Source: Pseudomonadota bacterium (GTDB lineage Bacteria; Pseudomonadota; Gammaproteobacteria; Burkholderiales; Thiobacillaceae). From it: a stretch of DNA of 41,004 nucleotides. The stretch is from the NCBI GenBank assembly GCA_021849595.1, contig JAJZSR010000005.1, positions 1 through 41,004 of the forward strand, written 5' to 3'. Every line of letters starts with the position of its first letter. Positions within the stretch are counted from its first letter, which is position 1. The notes beneath the pieces were generated by a model that was not told the origin of the DNA, searched no databases, and was given only the letters and a program-made list of their open reading frames with translations. Positions 1-8,000 of this stretch are shown one piece after another. The position numbers were made by a program, and so were the translations under genes.

Positions 1-3
1 GGT

Positions 4-50
4 TATTAAAGTCGTAAACAAGCCATTAAAGTCGTAAACAGTCGTTAAAT
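4..50 (+). repeat. Left repeat array (14-bp core, two copies plus a partial)
   Basis: The core TAAAGTCGTAAACA occurs at 7-20 and 27-40 with a 20-bp period, and a degenerate third unit (GTCGTTAAAT) follows at 41-50. Positions 4-24 are a perfect 21-bp inverted match to 8676-8696. Iterated short sites at the borders of a gene block are typical of transposase-binding sites at Tn7/Tn5053-like or IS21-like ends, but no transposase is visible in the window. The orientation, with ACA pointing inward, would also fit the right end of an element lying to the left of the window. Confidence 0.7.
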
Positions 51-144
51 AGGGCTTATTTCAGGCGCCAAAGCAGCGCAAGAACGGTAACAAACTGATT
101 TTTAACGGCTTTGTGGTTGAACGCCTTCCGACTAACATCCCCAC

Positions 145-516
145 ATGGAATTTTTTGCCACGACCATCATTCCCGCTACGGTTGAAGACTTGCAGCGTCG
201 CCTGACGATCAGCGAACTGCCACGCTGGTGTGCTTCTATCGAAACGGTGCTTAGCGACGCCAAGTCGAGCGGCGAAATTTACTGCGTGTGGGGGGTGTTC
301 CGTGTGCACCGCGAGGACTTGAGCCATGGTGTGCGTTTTTCATTGCCCGACTGTCCCAATGCCTTGCAATGGACCGTGACCACCGGACATCAGCCAAACC
401 CGCAGAATACCGTTATTCATCTCACCATCAACCGTACCGAACAAGATCAGGACTTCATCGACTCAATCGGGGAGTTCGTGGATGCCTGGAAGGCAGGGTT
501 GGAGGCGCATTGGTAA
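145..516 (+). CDS. Hypothetical protein, 123 aa
   Basis: I do not recognise this protein. It is a soluble, mildly acidic 123-residue product with no signal peptide, no membrane segment and no obvious motif. The middle (around residues 45-100) looks like alternating beta strands, and the last 25 residues like one amphipathic helix ending in Trp. No clear Shine-Dalgarno precedes the ATG. The composition reads like real protein rather than a GC-rich shadow frame. It lies just inside the left repeat array and converges with the cysteine synthase-glutaredoxin gene, 69 bp away, so it is probably transcribed separately from the minus-strand cluster. Confidence 0.55.
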   Translation: MEFFATTIIPATVEDLQRRLTISELPRWCASIETVLSDAKSSGEIYCVWGVFRVHREDLSHGVRFSLPDCPNALQWTVTTGHQPNPQNTVIHLTINRTEQDQDFIDSIGEFVDAWKAGLEAHW

Positions 517-585
517 CCGGGCGATGGGCCGCTCTTTGCAGGCGTTCCGGCTTTGGCGTGAATAAGAAATGAATTTGACGCAGGT

Positions 586-2073
586 TCAACGCGGGTGCAA
601 CCACTTGGGCAGAAGTTCATAGGGGTTGGTCTTGACTGACAGGTCGACAGTGACGCCGTGTTTTTGCAGGCAAGTCTGCAGCCGGCCTGACTTCAGGCTG
701 TCGAACACGTCGGTGCAGCCGCCTGCGAAGTCGCCCCCGATGAAGATCTGCGGCAAGGTGACCGATCCGGTCCGGCGCTTGAGAACCTCGAACATCTTGC
801 TGCCGCGATCGCCTGGCTGGTAGGCGACCGAATCGAGATCGATCGAGGTGTAGGCGATGCCGTACTTTGAGAACACCTTGCGGACCGCGTTGCAGAACTC
901 GCACCACTCGTAGGCAAACATGACGACAGGCTGGTCCGGGTCGCACAACATGGCATCGACCTCGCTGGCGGCCGCTTCGTCCAAGGCATCCGCCGCTGCC
1001 ACCGACGGCGGTGCGGCCGCCGGGGCGACATCGAAGCGGAATCCCGGCGTCGACCGCGAGAGCTCGAGCTCCTCCTCGGTCATCTCGATGGCAATGTCCT
1101 CGAACAACGGTGTGGAAAGGTAGCGTTCGCCGGTATCGGGCAGCATGCACAGGATGTTGGCGCCCGGCAGCGCAGCCTGGGCGACCCGCAGCGCGCCCGA
1201 AAACGTGGCACCCGCCGAGATGCCGACGAAGATGCCTTCCTGCCGCGCCAGTTCCCTGGCGCAACGCAGCGCGTCATTGCCGTCAATCGGCAGAAAGCCG
1301 TCAATGCGGCTGGCTGCCGTGACCTGCTCCACGAGCCGGGAAATGAAATCCGGGGCCCATCCCTGCATCAGGTGCGGCCGGAACCGGGAATGGCTCGCGC
1401 TGGGCGAGCCGTCGCCGTGCCTGGCCTGCGCGATGCCGCTGGCCAGCATGGCCGCATTGTCCGGCTCGCAGACGATGATCTGCGTATGCGGGCTCTTTTC
1501 CTTCAGCACCCGCGATACGCCGTTCAGCGTGCCGCCGGTGCCGAAGCCGGTGACCCAGTAGTCGAGCGAGACATCGGCGAAGTCCTCGAGGATCTCCACG
1601 GCGGTGGTGCGGGCGTGGATCTCTGCATTGGCCGGGTTCTCGAACTGGCGCGGCTGCCACCAGCCATGCGCGCGGGCCAGCTCCTCGGCCTTCGCCACCA
1701 TCCCCGTGCCCTTCTGGGCGGCCGGCGTCAGTACGACCCTGGCGCCGAGAAATCGCATCAGCTTGCGCCGCTCGACGCTGAAGTTCTCTGCCATGGTGAC
1801 GACCAGCGGATAGCCCTTCTGGGCGCAGACCATGGCGAGGCCGATGCCGGTGTTGCCGCTAGTGGCTTCGACGATGGTCTGTCCGGGCTTGAGTTCACCG
1901 CGGCGTTCGGCGTCCTCGATCACCCCCAGGGCCAGCCGGTCCTTCACCGAACCCATCGGGTTGAAGGACTCCAATTTGACAAAGAGATTGACGCCCCTGG
2001 GGCCCAGCTTGTTGATGCGAATCACCGGCGTGTGGCCGATGGTGCCCAGAATGCTATCGTATCGCCTGCCCAT
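586..2073 (-). CDS. Cysteine synthase-glutaredoxin fusion protein
   Basis: The 495-aa product has a fold-type II PLP domain of the CysK/CysM family (about residues 1-340) joined by an Ala-rich linker to a glutaredoxin-like domain (about 380-475). Visible motifs are the PLP lysine in NPMGSVKDR (Lys44), the phosphate/substrate loop TSGNTGIG (71-78), the glycine loop GFGTGGT, and the C-terminal PDTGERYLST typical of O-acetylserine sulfhydrylases. The second domain has a dithiol CEFC at 391-394 and a TLPQIFI cis-Pro segment. The family makes cysteine (or S-sulfocysteine) from O-acetylserine; the fused glutaredoxin would supply reduction, for example of S-sulfocysteine or a mixed disulfide, which is inference. 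GGGAG lies 8 nt before the ATG. It is the last gene of a six-gene minus-strand cluster, 63 bp after the chlorite dismutase-like gene. Confidence 0.9.
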   Translation of the reverse strand: MGRRYDSILGTIGHTPVIRINKLGPRGVNLFVKLESFNPMGSVKDRLALGVIEDAERRGELKPGQTIVEATSGNTGIGLAMVCAQKGYPLVVTMAENFSVERRKLMRFLGARVVLTPAAQKGTGMVAKAEELARAHGWWQPRQFENPANAEIHARTTAVEILEDFADVSLDYWVTGFGTGGTLNGVSRVLKEKSPHTQIIVCEPDNAAMLASGIAQARHGDGSPSASHSRFRPHLMQGWAPDFISRLVEQVTAASRIDGFLPIDGNDALRCARELARQEGIFVGISAGATFSGALRVAQAALPGANILCMLPDTGERYLSTPLFEDIAIEMTEEELELSRSTPGFRFDVAPAAAPPSVAAADALDEAAASEVDAMLCDPDQPVVMFAYEWCEFCNAVRKVFSKYGIAYTSIDLDSVAYQPGDRGSKMFEVLKRRTGSVTLPQIFIGGDFAGGCTDVFDSLKSGRLQTCLQKHGVTVDLSVKTNPYELLPKWLHPR

Positions 2074-2136
2074 GGCCGTTCTCCCGTGTTTCCTTATGTC
2101 TGGATGCCGGCTCCTGGCGGCGGCATCCAGAATGAG

Positions 2137-2703
2137 TCAGCCACCCTCACGCACGAGCCGGATGTCGACTTCCCGTTCAACATACTTCCACTCCTCAGTT
2201 GCACGCAACTCGGCAAGCAGCTTGTTGAACGCCACCTCATCAGCCGGCGCGTACTCAAACCAAGTGAGGAAATCGAACGGCTCGTTCTCCGCCAGGTCGC
2301 GGCAATGATGCAGTCTGCGCGCCAACTCGGGAAAATGCTTGAGGCCGATGCTGGCGTGCCGGGACTGCGCTTCGAAAACATGCTGCCGCTCGGCTTGCGT
2401 GAGCGCCCACCAGGCGGCATTCTTGCGAATGGGGATCAGTGCCGCGAACGACGCCTCCGGACGACCGAGCGCCAGTTGCCGGGCAACGATCTGGCGTTTG
2501 TCCTCCCTGGAGACGGCGTACCGCTCATTGCTGGTGATGCCACGCAGCACCCAGGCCGCATCTGAGCCAACCGGAACTTCCGGCCCGGAGACGATGCCAA
2601 GCCTGCCTGCTGATGGCAGCGGCGCTCCGGTGATCGCCTCGATGCTGGCGACGCGCCAGGAGCCCGTGTCACCACCGATGAAGCAAAACAATCGTGTAGG
2701 CAT
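2137..2703 (-). CDS. cld: Chlorite dismutase family protein (short type)
   Basis: The 188-aa product matches the short (dimeric, Nitrobacter-type) chlorite dismutases: a WWALTQAERQ segment, then RRLHHCRDL, PFDFLTWFEYAP and EEWKYVEREVDIRL. Counting from an upstream ATG at 2733, the heme-ligand His is residue 126 and the distal Arg is residue 139. This His-Arg spacing of 13 is the one known for chlorite-degrading enzymes, and the Arg is missing in HemQ-type coproheme decarboxylases. The family converts chlorite to chloride and O2. I chose the internal ATG at 2703 because AAAGGGG lies 6-7 nt upstream and the length then matches the family; the ATG at 2733 would add 10 residues. No signal peptide is visible, so it is probably cytoplasmic. 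No perchlorate or chlorate reductase is nearby, which suggests detoxification rather than respiration. Confidence 0.85.
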   Translation of the reverse strand: MPTRLFCFIGGDTGSWRVASIEAITGAPLPSAGRLGIVSGPEVPVGSDAAWVLRGITSNERYAVSREDKRQIVARQLALGRPEASFAALIPIRKNAAWWALTQAERQHVFEAQSRHASIGLKHFPELARRLHHCRDLAENEPFDFLTWFEYAPADEVAFNKLLAELRATEEWKYVEREVDIRLVREGG

Positions 2704-2769
2704 ATCGATCCCCTTTGATTTATATCCTTGCATGCCACACCCCGCGCCAGGCTTCCGGGCCCGCGCCGT

Positions 2770-2997
2770 TTACATACCGACCACCTGGCCGGTATAGCCT
2801 GCCGCCCGCACTGTCTCCAGCAAGGCAGCCGTGGTGGTTTTTTCCGTGTTATAGGTGATCAAAAGAAGATGCGCCTTGTCTGCGTTAAACCCTGGCGATA
2901 CGACGCCGTCGATCTTACGCATGGTATCTTCGAGAGAGGTGCGCGCGTCTTCACTCAGGGATTCATTGATGTGAATCATGACATCGCTAATGTTCAT
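2770..2997 (-). CDS. Small HMA-like (ferredoxin-fold) protein without the CxxC motif
   Basis: This 75-aa protein has the beta-alpha-beta-beta-alpha-beta pattern of heavy-metal-associated domains: a first strand MIHINESL, a helix around DARTSLEDTMRKIDGV, strands around FNADKAHLLLITYN, a helix TTAALLETVRAAGY, and a closing strand QVVGM. The M/LxCxxC metal site of copper and mercury chaperones is absent; there is no cysteine at all. A classical metal chaperone role is therefore unlikely, and it may bind a different ligand or a protein partner. AAGGAG lies 8 nt before the ATG. It is 66 bp upstream of the cld-like gene and 51 bp downstream of the DUF6632-like gene, consistent with one transcript. 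Confidence 0.75.
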   Translation of the reverse strand: MNISDVMIHINESLSEDARTSLEDTMRKIDGVVSPGFNADKAHLLLITYNTEKTTTAALLETVRAAGYTGQVVGM

Positions 2998-3048
2998 TTT
3001 ATGGCTCCTTAATGTGAGGGGTTGAACGACAAGTTATGCCGCCGATGG

Positions 3049-3438
3049 TTATTTCTTTGCGGTGCTCCGCCTTGGGGTCAGCACTGCCAACACGACCGCC
3101 ACGGCAATCAAGGCCGCGACGTCCCCAAAGAGATGCCCGATGTGATGGGGATTGGCGATAGACTGAATCCCCATGATTCCGCCGTGCACGATGCTCGACC
3201 AGACCGTGAACCAGATTAGGCTTCGGTGCGCCAGCGGATCGCGCGAGGCGATCATGAGGAACACGCCGAGCGTGGCATAGATACCCAGGATCATCTCGAG
3301 ATATTCCGAGCGACCTCCTTCATGCCACACCCAGCCCGACGGCCAGATGATGCCAAGCGGCCATATGCCGAACGTGAAAATCAGCCCCACGAGCAGCAAG
3401 GCAATGCGTAGATATTTGATGCGATCAGCTTCAGTCAT
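3049..3438 (-). CDS. DUF6632-like small membrane protein
   Basis: The 129-aa product has four hydrophobic segments: about residues 9-30, 46-64, 73-92 and 104-120. Conserved-looking stretches between them include IWPSGW, ILGIYATLGVFLMIASRDPLAHRSLIWFTVWSSIVHGG and a GHLFGDV segment. The pattern is that of a family I recall as DUF6632, whose function is unknown. The ends (MTEADR... and ...RRSTAKK) are hydrophilic and the C-terminus is basic. It is an inner membrane protein by prediction. AGGAG precedes the ATG at normal spacing. Its place inside the cluster suggests co-expression with the cupin and chlorite dismutase-like genes; no catalytic motif is visible. Confidence 0.8.
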   Translation of the reverse strand: MTEADRIKYLRIALLLVGLIFTFGIWPLGIIWPSGWVWHEGGRSEYLEMILGIYATLGVFLMIASRDPLAHRSLIWFTVWSSIVHGGIMGIQSIANPHHIGHLFGDVAALIAVAVVLAVLTPRRSTAKK

Positions 3439-3530
3439 GATGTTCTCCTTTGTTACTCACATAATTTCTAGGCTTGCATGCAATTCACCGCGATGCGCCT
3501 TCGAGGCGACCTCCAACCCAGGCACCGGGC

Positions 3531-3917
3531 TTAACTTTTCACCTTCGCTATCATGTGGTTGATGACATGGCTGTGTTCGCGCTGCGGGCTGAACATGATG
3601 ATCTCCGCGTCTGCATCGACCTTTACGTTGTGCCCGGGCGGCCAGTAAAACAGATCATTCGTGTTGACCGTTTCCTGCGTGCCGTCCGCGCTGGTCGCGG
3701 TGAGTTGCCCACGTAAGACGAAACCCCAGTGAGGGCACTGGCACAAATTGCCTTCCAGTCCCTGGAACAGCGGGGTGGTATCTACGTCTTTGGAGAGACT
3801 GAAGTACTCGCAGCCGATCTTGCCCAATCCAGTTGCGTCGCCGAAATCCGTTCGCTGACGGATCACGGCCCCTGGTATCTCCATCTTGACGTCTATGTCC
3901 TCTTTGGCTATTCGCAT
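3531..3917 (-). CDS. Cupin domain protein, 128 aa
   Basis: The product is a single small cupin barrel. The core run CQCPHWGFVLRGQLTATSADG (first cupin motif) is followed by a TNDLFYWPPGHNVKVDADAEIIMFSP segment (second motif), with several His residues (HSHVINHM) near the C-terminus. The usual HxH...E ligand set is altered to CPHWGFVLRGQ, so the metal site, if any, is non-standard. The reading frame stays open upstream to 4202, but the ATG at 3917 has AGGAG at proper spacing, gives family-like length, and avoids overlap with the methyltransferase gene. The chemical role is unknown. It lies 101 bp downstream of the methyltransferase gene and 92 bp upstream of the DUF6632-like gene. Confidence 0.8.
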   Translation of the reverse strand: MRIAKEDIDVKMEIPGAVIRQRTDFGDATGLGKIGCEYFSLSKDVDTTPLFQGLEGNLCQCPHWGFVLRGQLTATSADGTQETVNTNDLFYWPPGHNVKVDADAEIIMFSPQREHSHVINHMIAKVKS

Positions 3918-4018
3918 GATCGTTACTCCTATGCGCAATGGATGTTTTTTGTTGGCTGGCCTGCCTATTGCAGCATCCATTTCATGCAATGGGTGCCCAA
4001 CGCCGATTCGATGGTCGA

Positions 4019-4852
4019 TTACCTGCACCTGATGACGACCTCGATGTATTCGCTCGGGGCCACCAGCGTGCCGTCGGTCGCGCGATTGAACCGCTCGGCC
4101 AGGGCGATCAGGTCGGCGGCGAGCGCTTCCTGCTGCGCGCCGTCGAGTGCCCCGAACGCCTTGTGCATCGGGCCGTAGAAGGTGCGAAAGACTTCCAGCC
4201 AATGGGCTGCGCTGCGGTAGCGGAACACGAAGTGTTTGCGCTCGATCGCCATCGAGTCGAGCCGCTCGCCGAGCAGCTCGCGCAGCCGTGCTTCGGTGCC
4301 CCAGAGCGCGGGTGACTTCACGCCGGCCGCCGGGGGCAGGTAGTGGCCTATCAGCTTGAACAGTTCACCGACAAAACTGGTCGGCGTCCAGTTTGCGAGG
4401 CCGATCCGGCCGCCGGGTTTGCAGACGCGCGCCATTTCCGCGGCGGCCTTGTCCTGGTCGGGTGTGAACATAACGCCGAAGGTGGACATCACCACATCGA
4501 AACTATGGCCGGTGTACGGCAGGTTTTCGGCGTCCGCCTGCTCGAATTGCACCGGCAGTCCTTCGGCGCTTGCCCGGGCGCGCCCCCGTTCGAGCAGCGT
4601 CGGAACGTAGTCGGTCGAGACGACGTCGCACCAGCGCCGTGAGGCGGCCAGTGTAGCATTGCCGTTACCGGCGGCGACGTCGAGCACGCGCTCGCCGGCA
4701 CGCAGGTCGAGCGCTTCGCAAAGCGACTCGCCGACGATCTGCAGAGTGGTGCCGACCACGGCGTAGTCGCCGGACGACCAGGCCAGGTGCTGCTTGGTCT
4801 TTACGGCCGCCAGGTCAACGGCGGGTGTGAAAGTGGAAACGGCTGCTGACAT
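4019..4852 (-). CDS. Class I SAM-dependent methyltransferase
   Basis: This 277-aa Rossmann-fold methyltransferase of the Methyltransf_11/UbiE type has motif I VLDVAAGNGNATL (about 57-69), a motif II-like STDYVPTLLERGR, motif post-II QADAENLPY, motif IV SFDVVMSTFGVMF, and KPGGRIGLANWTP. The C-terminal third (about 160-277) resembles the lid of small-molecule methyltransferases. The substrate cannot be read from sequence. AAGGAG sits 7 nt before the ATG. It is the first gene of the minus-strand cluster and lies back to back with the large HTH-ATPase regulator gene, with 229 bp of shared control region between them. Confidence 0.88.
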   Translation of the reverse strand: MSAAVSTFTPAVDLAAVKTKQHLAWSSGDYAVVGTTLQIVGESLCEALDLRAGERVLDVAAGNGNATLAASRRWCDVVSTDYVPTLLERGRARASAEGLPVQFEQADAENLPYTGHSFDVVMSTFGVMFTPDQDKAAAEMARVCKPGGRIGLANWTPTSFVGELFKLIGHYLPPAAGVKSPALWGTEARLRELLGERLDSMAIERKHFVFRYRSAAHWLEVFRTFYGPMHKAFGALDGAQQEALAADLIALAERFNRATDGTLVAPSEYIEVVIRCR

Positions 4853-5081
4853 GGCTGGGCTCCTTGATGAGGTGGATTAGGACTTGTCAGGGTTGGCAAC
4901 GCGGTCCTGTTGCGCGTCGTCGGATCCGGGTCTGGTGTGCCGATCGACAGGCCTATTTCACTCCAAACGAGTCTGTGTGGGGTCCCGCAAAGCGGGACAA
5001 AAAGCGGGACAAAATCGCCGACGAAACTGCTGGACATAAGCTACACTTAAGTACGCCGGATGCACTAGGGACTTAATCGGC
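4853..5081. promoter_or_regulatory. Divergent control region with palindrome and tandem GCGGGAC sites
   Basis: This 229-bp gap separates the methyltransferase-led cluster (minus) from the regulator gene (plus). It holds a perfect 7-bp inverted repeat, GTCCCGC-AAA-GCGGGAC (4982-4998), and a second direct copy of GCGGGACAAA (4992-5001 and 5004-5013, 12-bp period). TACACT at 5042-5047 is a possible -10 for the regulator gene, with no good -35. The site arrangement is what one expects for a regulator-binding operator between divergent units. Which protein binds it is unknown; the adjacent HTH protein is the obvious candidate. Confidence 0.5.
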
Positions 5082-8000
5082 ATGGAGGACAGGACGGATT
5101 CGTTTGGCTACTGGTTGCGGCGGCGGCGTAAAGCGCTGGATCTCACCCAGGAGGCGCTTGCCCGACGGGTCTGCTGCTCGGGTTTCACAATCAGAAAAAT
5201 CGAGGCCGACGAGCGCCGCCCCTCGCGGCGGCTCGCTGAACGGCTCACCGCGTCGCTCGCCATCCCCGAGGAGGAGCGGCGCGATTTCCTCGACGCGGCA
5301 CGCGCGCTCCACACCACGAACCGTCTTCAACTGGACCCGACGCCAGCCGGCACCGACGCGCGCGCCACTAGGCCCACCGCAGCGATCCGTTCCCCTCTCC
5401 AATCCGCCACTGGCACTGCGAGCGATGCCACACCCTTCGTCGGCCGAGGTAACGAGTACGGCCTGCTCATCGGACTCGTCGCGCGGCTCACCGCCGGCAC
5501 CGGCTATACCATCCTGATCGAAGGCGAGCCGGGGATCGGCAAGAGCCGGTTGCTGCGCGAGGTTGCGCGCTACGCCCGGGCCCAGGACTTGCCGACGCTG
5601 GCGACGAACTGCTACGAGATCGAGCGCGCGATGCCGTACCAGCCCGTCATCGACCTCGTCACGCGCGCGCTCGACCGCGTACCGGCCGCGGCGTTGCACA
5701 GCTTGCCGCCCGTGTCGCTCGCCGAGCTCGCCGCCCTGGTCCCCGAGGTCGGCGAGCGTTGTCCGAACCTGCCGTGGCTGTCGAACGATTTTCCAGAGGC
5801 GCGACAGGCGCGCCTGACCCGTGCAGTGGACCAACTCCTCGACGCATCGCGCGGCGGCCGTCCGGCCATTCTCATGGTGGACGACATCCAGTGGGCCGAC
5901 GACGCCAGTGCGCAAGTGCTGCATTATCTTGCCCGCCACGCCGCCCAGCGCCCGGTGCTGACGATCTACGCCTATCGCGACGAGGAAGTTGACAGCGATG
6001 AGCGGCTCGCACAGCGGGTCGAGAGCTTGCGCCGCGACACCGATGCGCGCCGGATGCCACTCGCCCGACTGGGTTTTGCGGACACCGAGACACTTGTAGC
6101 GGCGCTCGCCGATGCGAACCTCGGGGCACCCGGCTTGGCCGAGCGCCTGCATCGCGAAACCGAAGGCAACCCGTTCTTCCTGGTCTCGATCCTGCAGGCG
6201 CTGAGCGAGGGAGAGACGCAACTGGAACCGCGCCCGAGCGGCGCACCGGGGTTGCTCCCTGATGCCTTGCGTGCTGCCGTGCGCGTGCGTCTCGCGCACG
6301 TGCCCAAAGCGATGCGGCCAATGCTCGAAACCGCCGCGGTCCTCGGCCGGCGCTTCGACTTCGACACCCTTCTCGACGTGACAGGCGAGCCCGAGGTGTC
6401 GCTGCTTGACGCGCTGGAGATGTTTGTCAAGCGCCGCTTGCTGCACGAGGAACCCGAGGGCGGCGTATACGACTTCAGCCATGACAAGCTTCGCGAGGTG
6501 GTTTATCGTGACATCGGCGGGGCGCGGCGCAGACTGCTGCATCAGTCGGTGGCTGAGAGCCTGGAACGCCGCAACGAATACGCAACGCACGAACGCGACG
6601 CCCAGCTGGCGGAGCACTACGAGCGCGCGCACGTCTGGTCGAAGGCGCTCCACTACCTGGTCCTCGCCGGACAACATTCGCAGACGCTGTTCGCGATGCG
6701 CGATGCCTTGCACTGGCTGGATCGCGCGGTCGCGCTGTCCGAGTCGCACCCGGAGTCACTGGACGAGCGGCAACGCCTCGCGATCTACAAGCGGCGCGGG
6801 GAGGCACGCGCACAGGCCGGACAGACGCAAGGCGCGGTCGCCGACATTCGCCTCGTCATCGCCACGTTGCGCGCTGGCGGCGAACGCGAAAAGACGCGCG
6901 ACGCGCTGATCCATCTGGGCATGGCCTATCGGCGCGCCGATCAATATGAAGAGGCGACCGCCTGCCTCAACGAAGCGCTGGCGGAATCCCTTGCCATGAG
7001 CGACGAGCGCCACGCCGCCGATACCCTCTATCACCTGGGGACGGTCGCGTGGAGCACCGGGCAGAACGATCAGGCGATTCGATTTCACCAACAGGCGGTC
7101 GAAATCTGTGAGCGCACCGCTTGCACCGATCTGGTCGCGGTGCAGGCCTGGCACGGCCGCGGCGAGGCGCACTTTGCGAACGCGGAGCCCGCAGCGGCCA
7201 TCGTGTGCTACACGCGCTCGATCGAACTGGCCCGCCGCATAGGCGACAAGAGCTACGAGTCCGAGAACCTGATGATGGTCGGGCACGCCTGTCTCGGCAC
7301 CAAGGGGCTCGGCGACTACCCGCGCGCTATGGCAAACTTCGAGGCGGCGCTCGACATCGCGCGTGCCGCGGACTTGCAGTGGCATTTTGGACCCACGCTG
7401 CTCGGGCTCGACCATGCCCGGGCGTGCACGGGCAGCTACGGCGAGGCCTGGGCCGGCATGCAAAAGACCCTGCACTGGCTTGAGAGTCTCAGGCAGGTGC
7501 GCTATCAGTTCATCGCCTACGATTGCATCGGCCACCTCCTGCTTGACCTCGGCTTGAATGAGCTGGCGGTTGAACAACTGGAACGCGGATTCGCGCTCGG
7601 GCGCGACGCCGGCATCCTGTACTGGCGCGCCGCGATCGAAACACACCTTGCCGTCGCGCGGTCGCGGCTCGGGCAGAAGAACGTCGCGCCGCCGCTACAG
7701 GCCGCGCTCGAACAAACGCGCTGCACTGCGGAGCGTTACATGATGGTCCGGTGTCTCGACGGATTGGCGGAGATTGCGCTCGCGGCGGGCGACACGCGCC
7801 GCTGCCGAGTGTACGGGGACGAACTGCTCGCGATCGCCGAGCCGAACGGCCTGCGCGAACTCGAGGCGGTCGCGCGACGCTGGCGCGGCGAGGCTTTGCT
7901 GGCAGAGAAGAGTTATGTAGAGGCGCAGGCCGACCTGTTCCGCGCCGCGGCGCTGGCGGAGGCTATCGGTCGCGTGCGCCTGCAGATGGATGTGGAGACC

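Noticed and set aside
2137-2703. HemQ (coproheme decarboxylase) as identity of the Cld-family protein
   Set aside because: The distal Arg, 13 residues after the heme-ligand His, is present; HemQ lacks it.
3918-4202. In-frame upstream extension of the cupin gene
   Set aside because: It overlaps the methyltransferase gene; AGGAG is correctly placed only for ATG 3917.
5073-6749. 558-codon open frame antisense to the large regulator
   Set aside because: Shadow frame of a gene with clear HTH, Walker A/B and TPR features; no ribosome site or domain.
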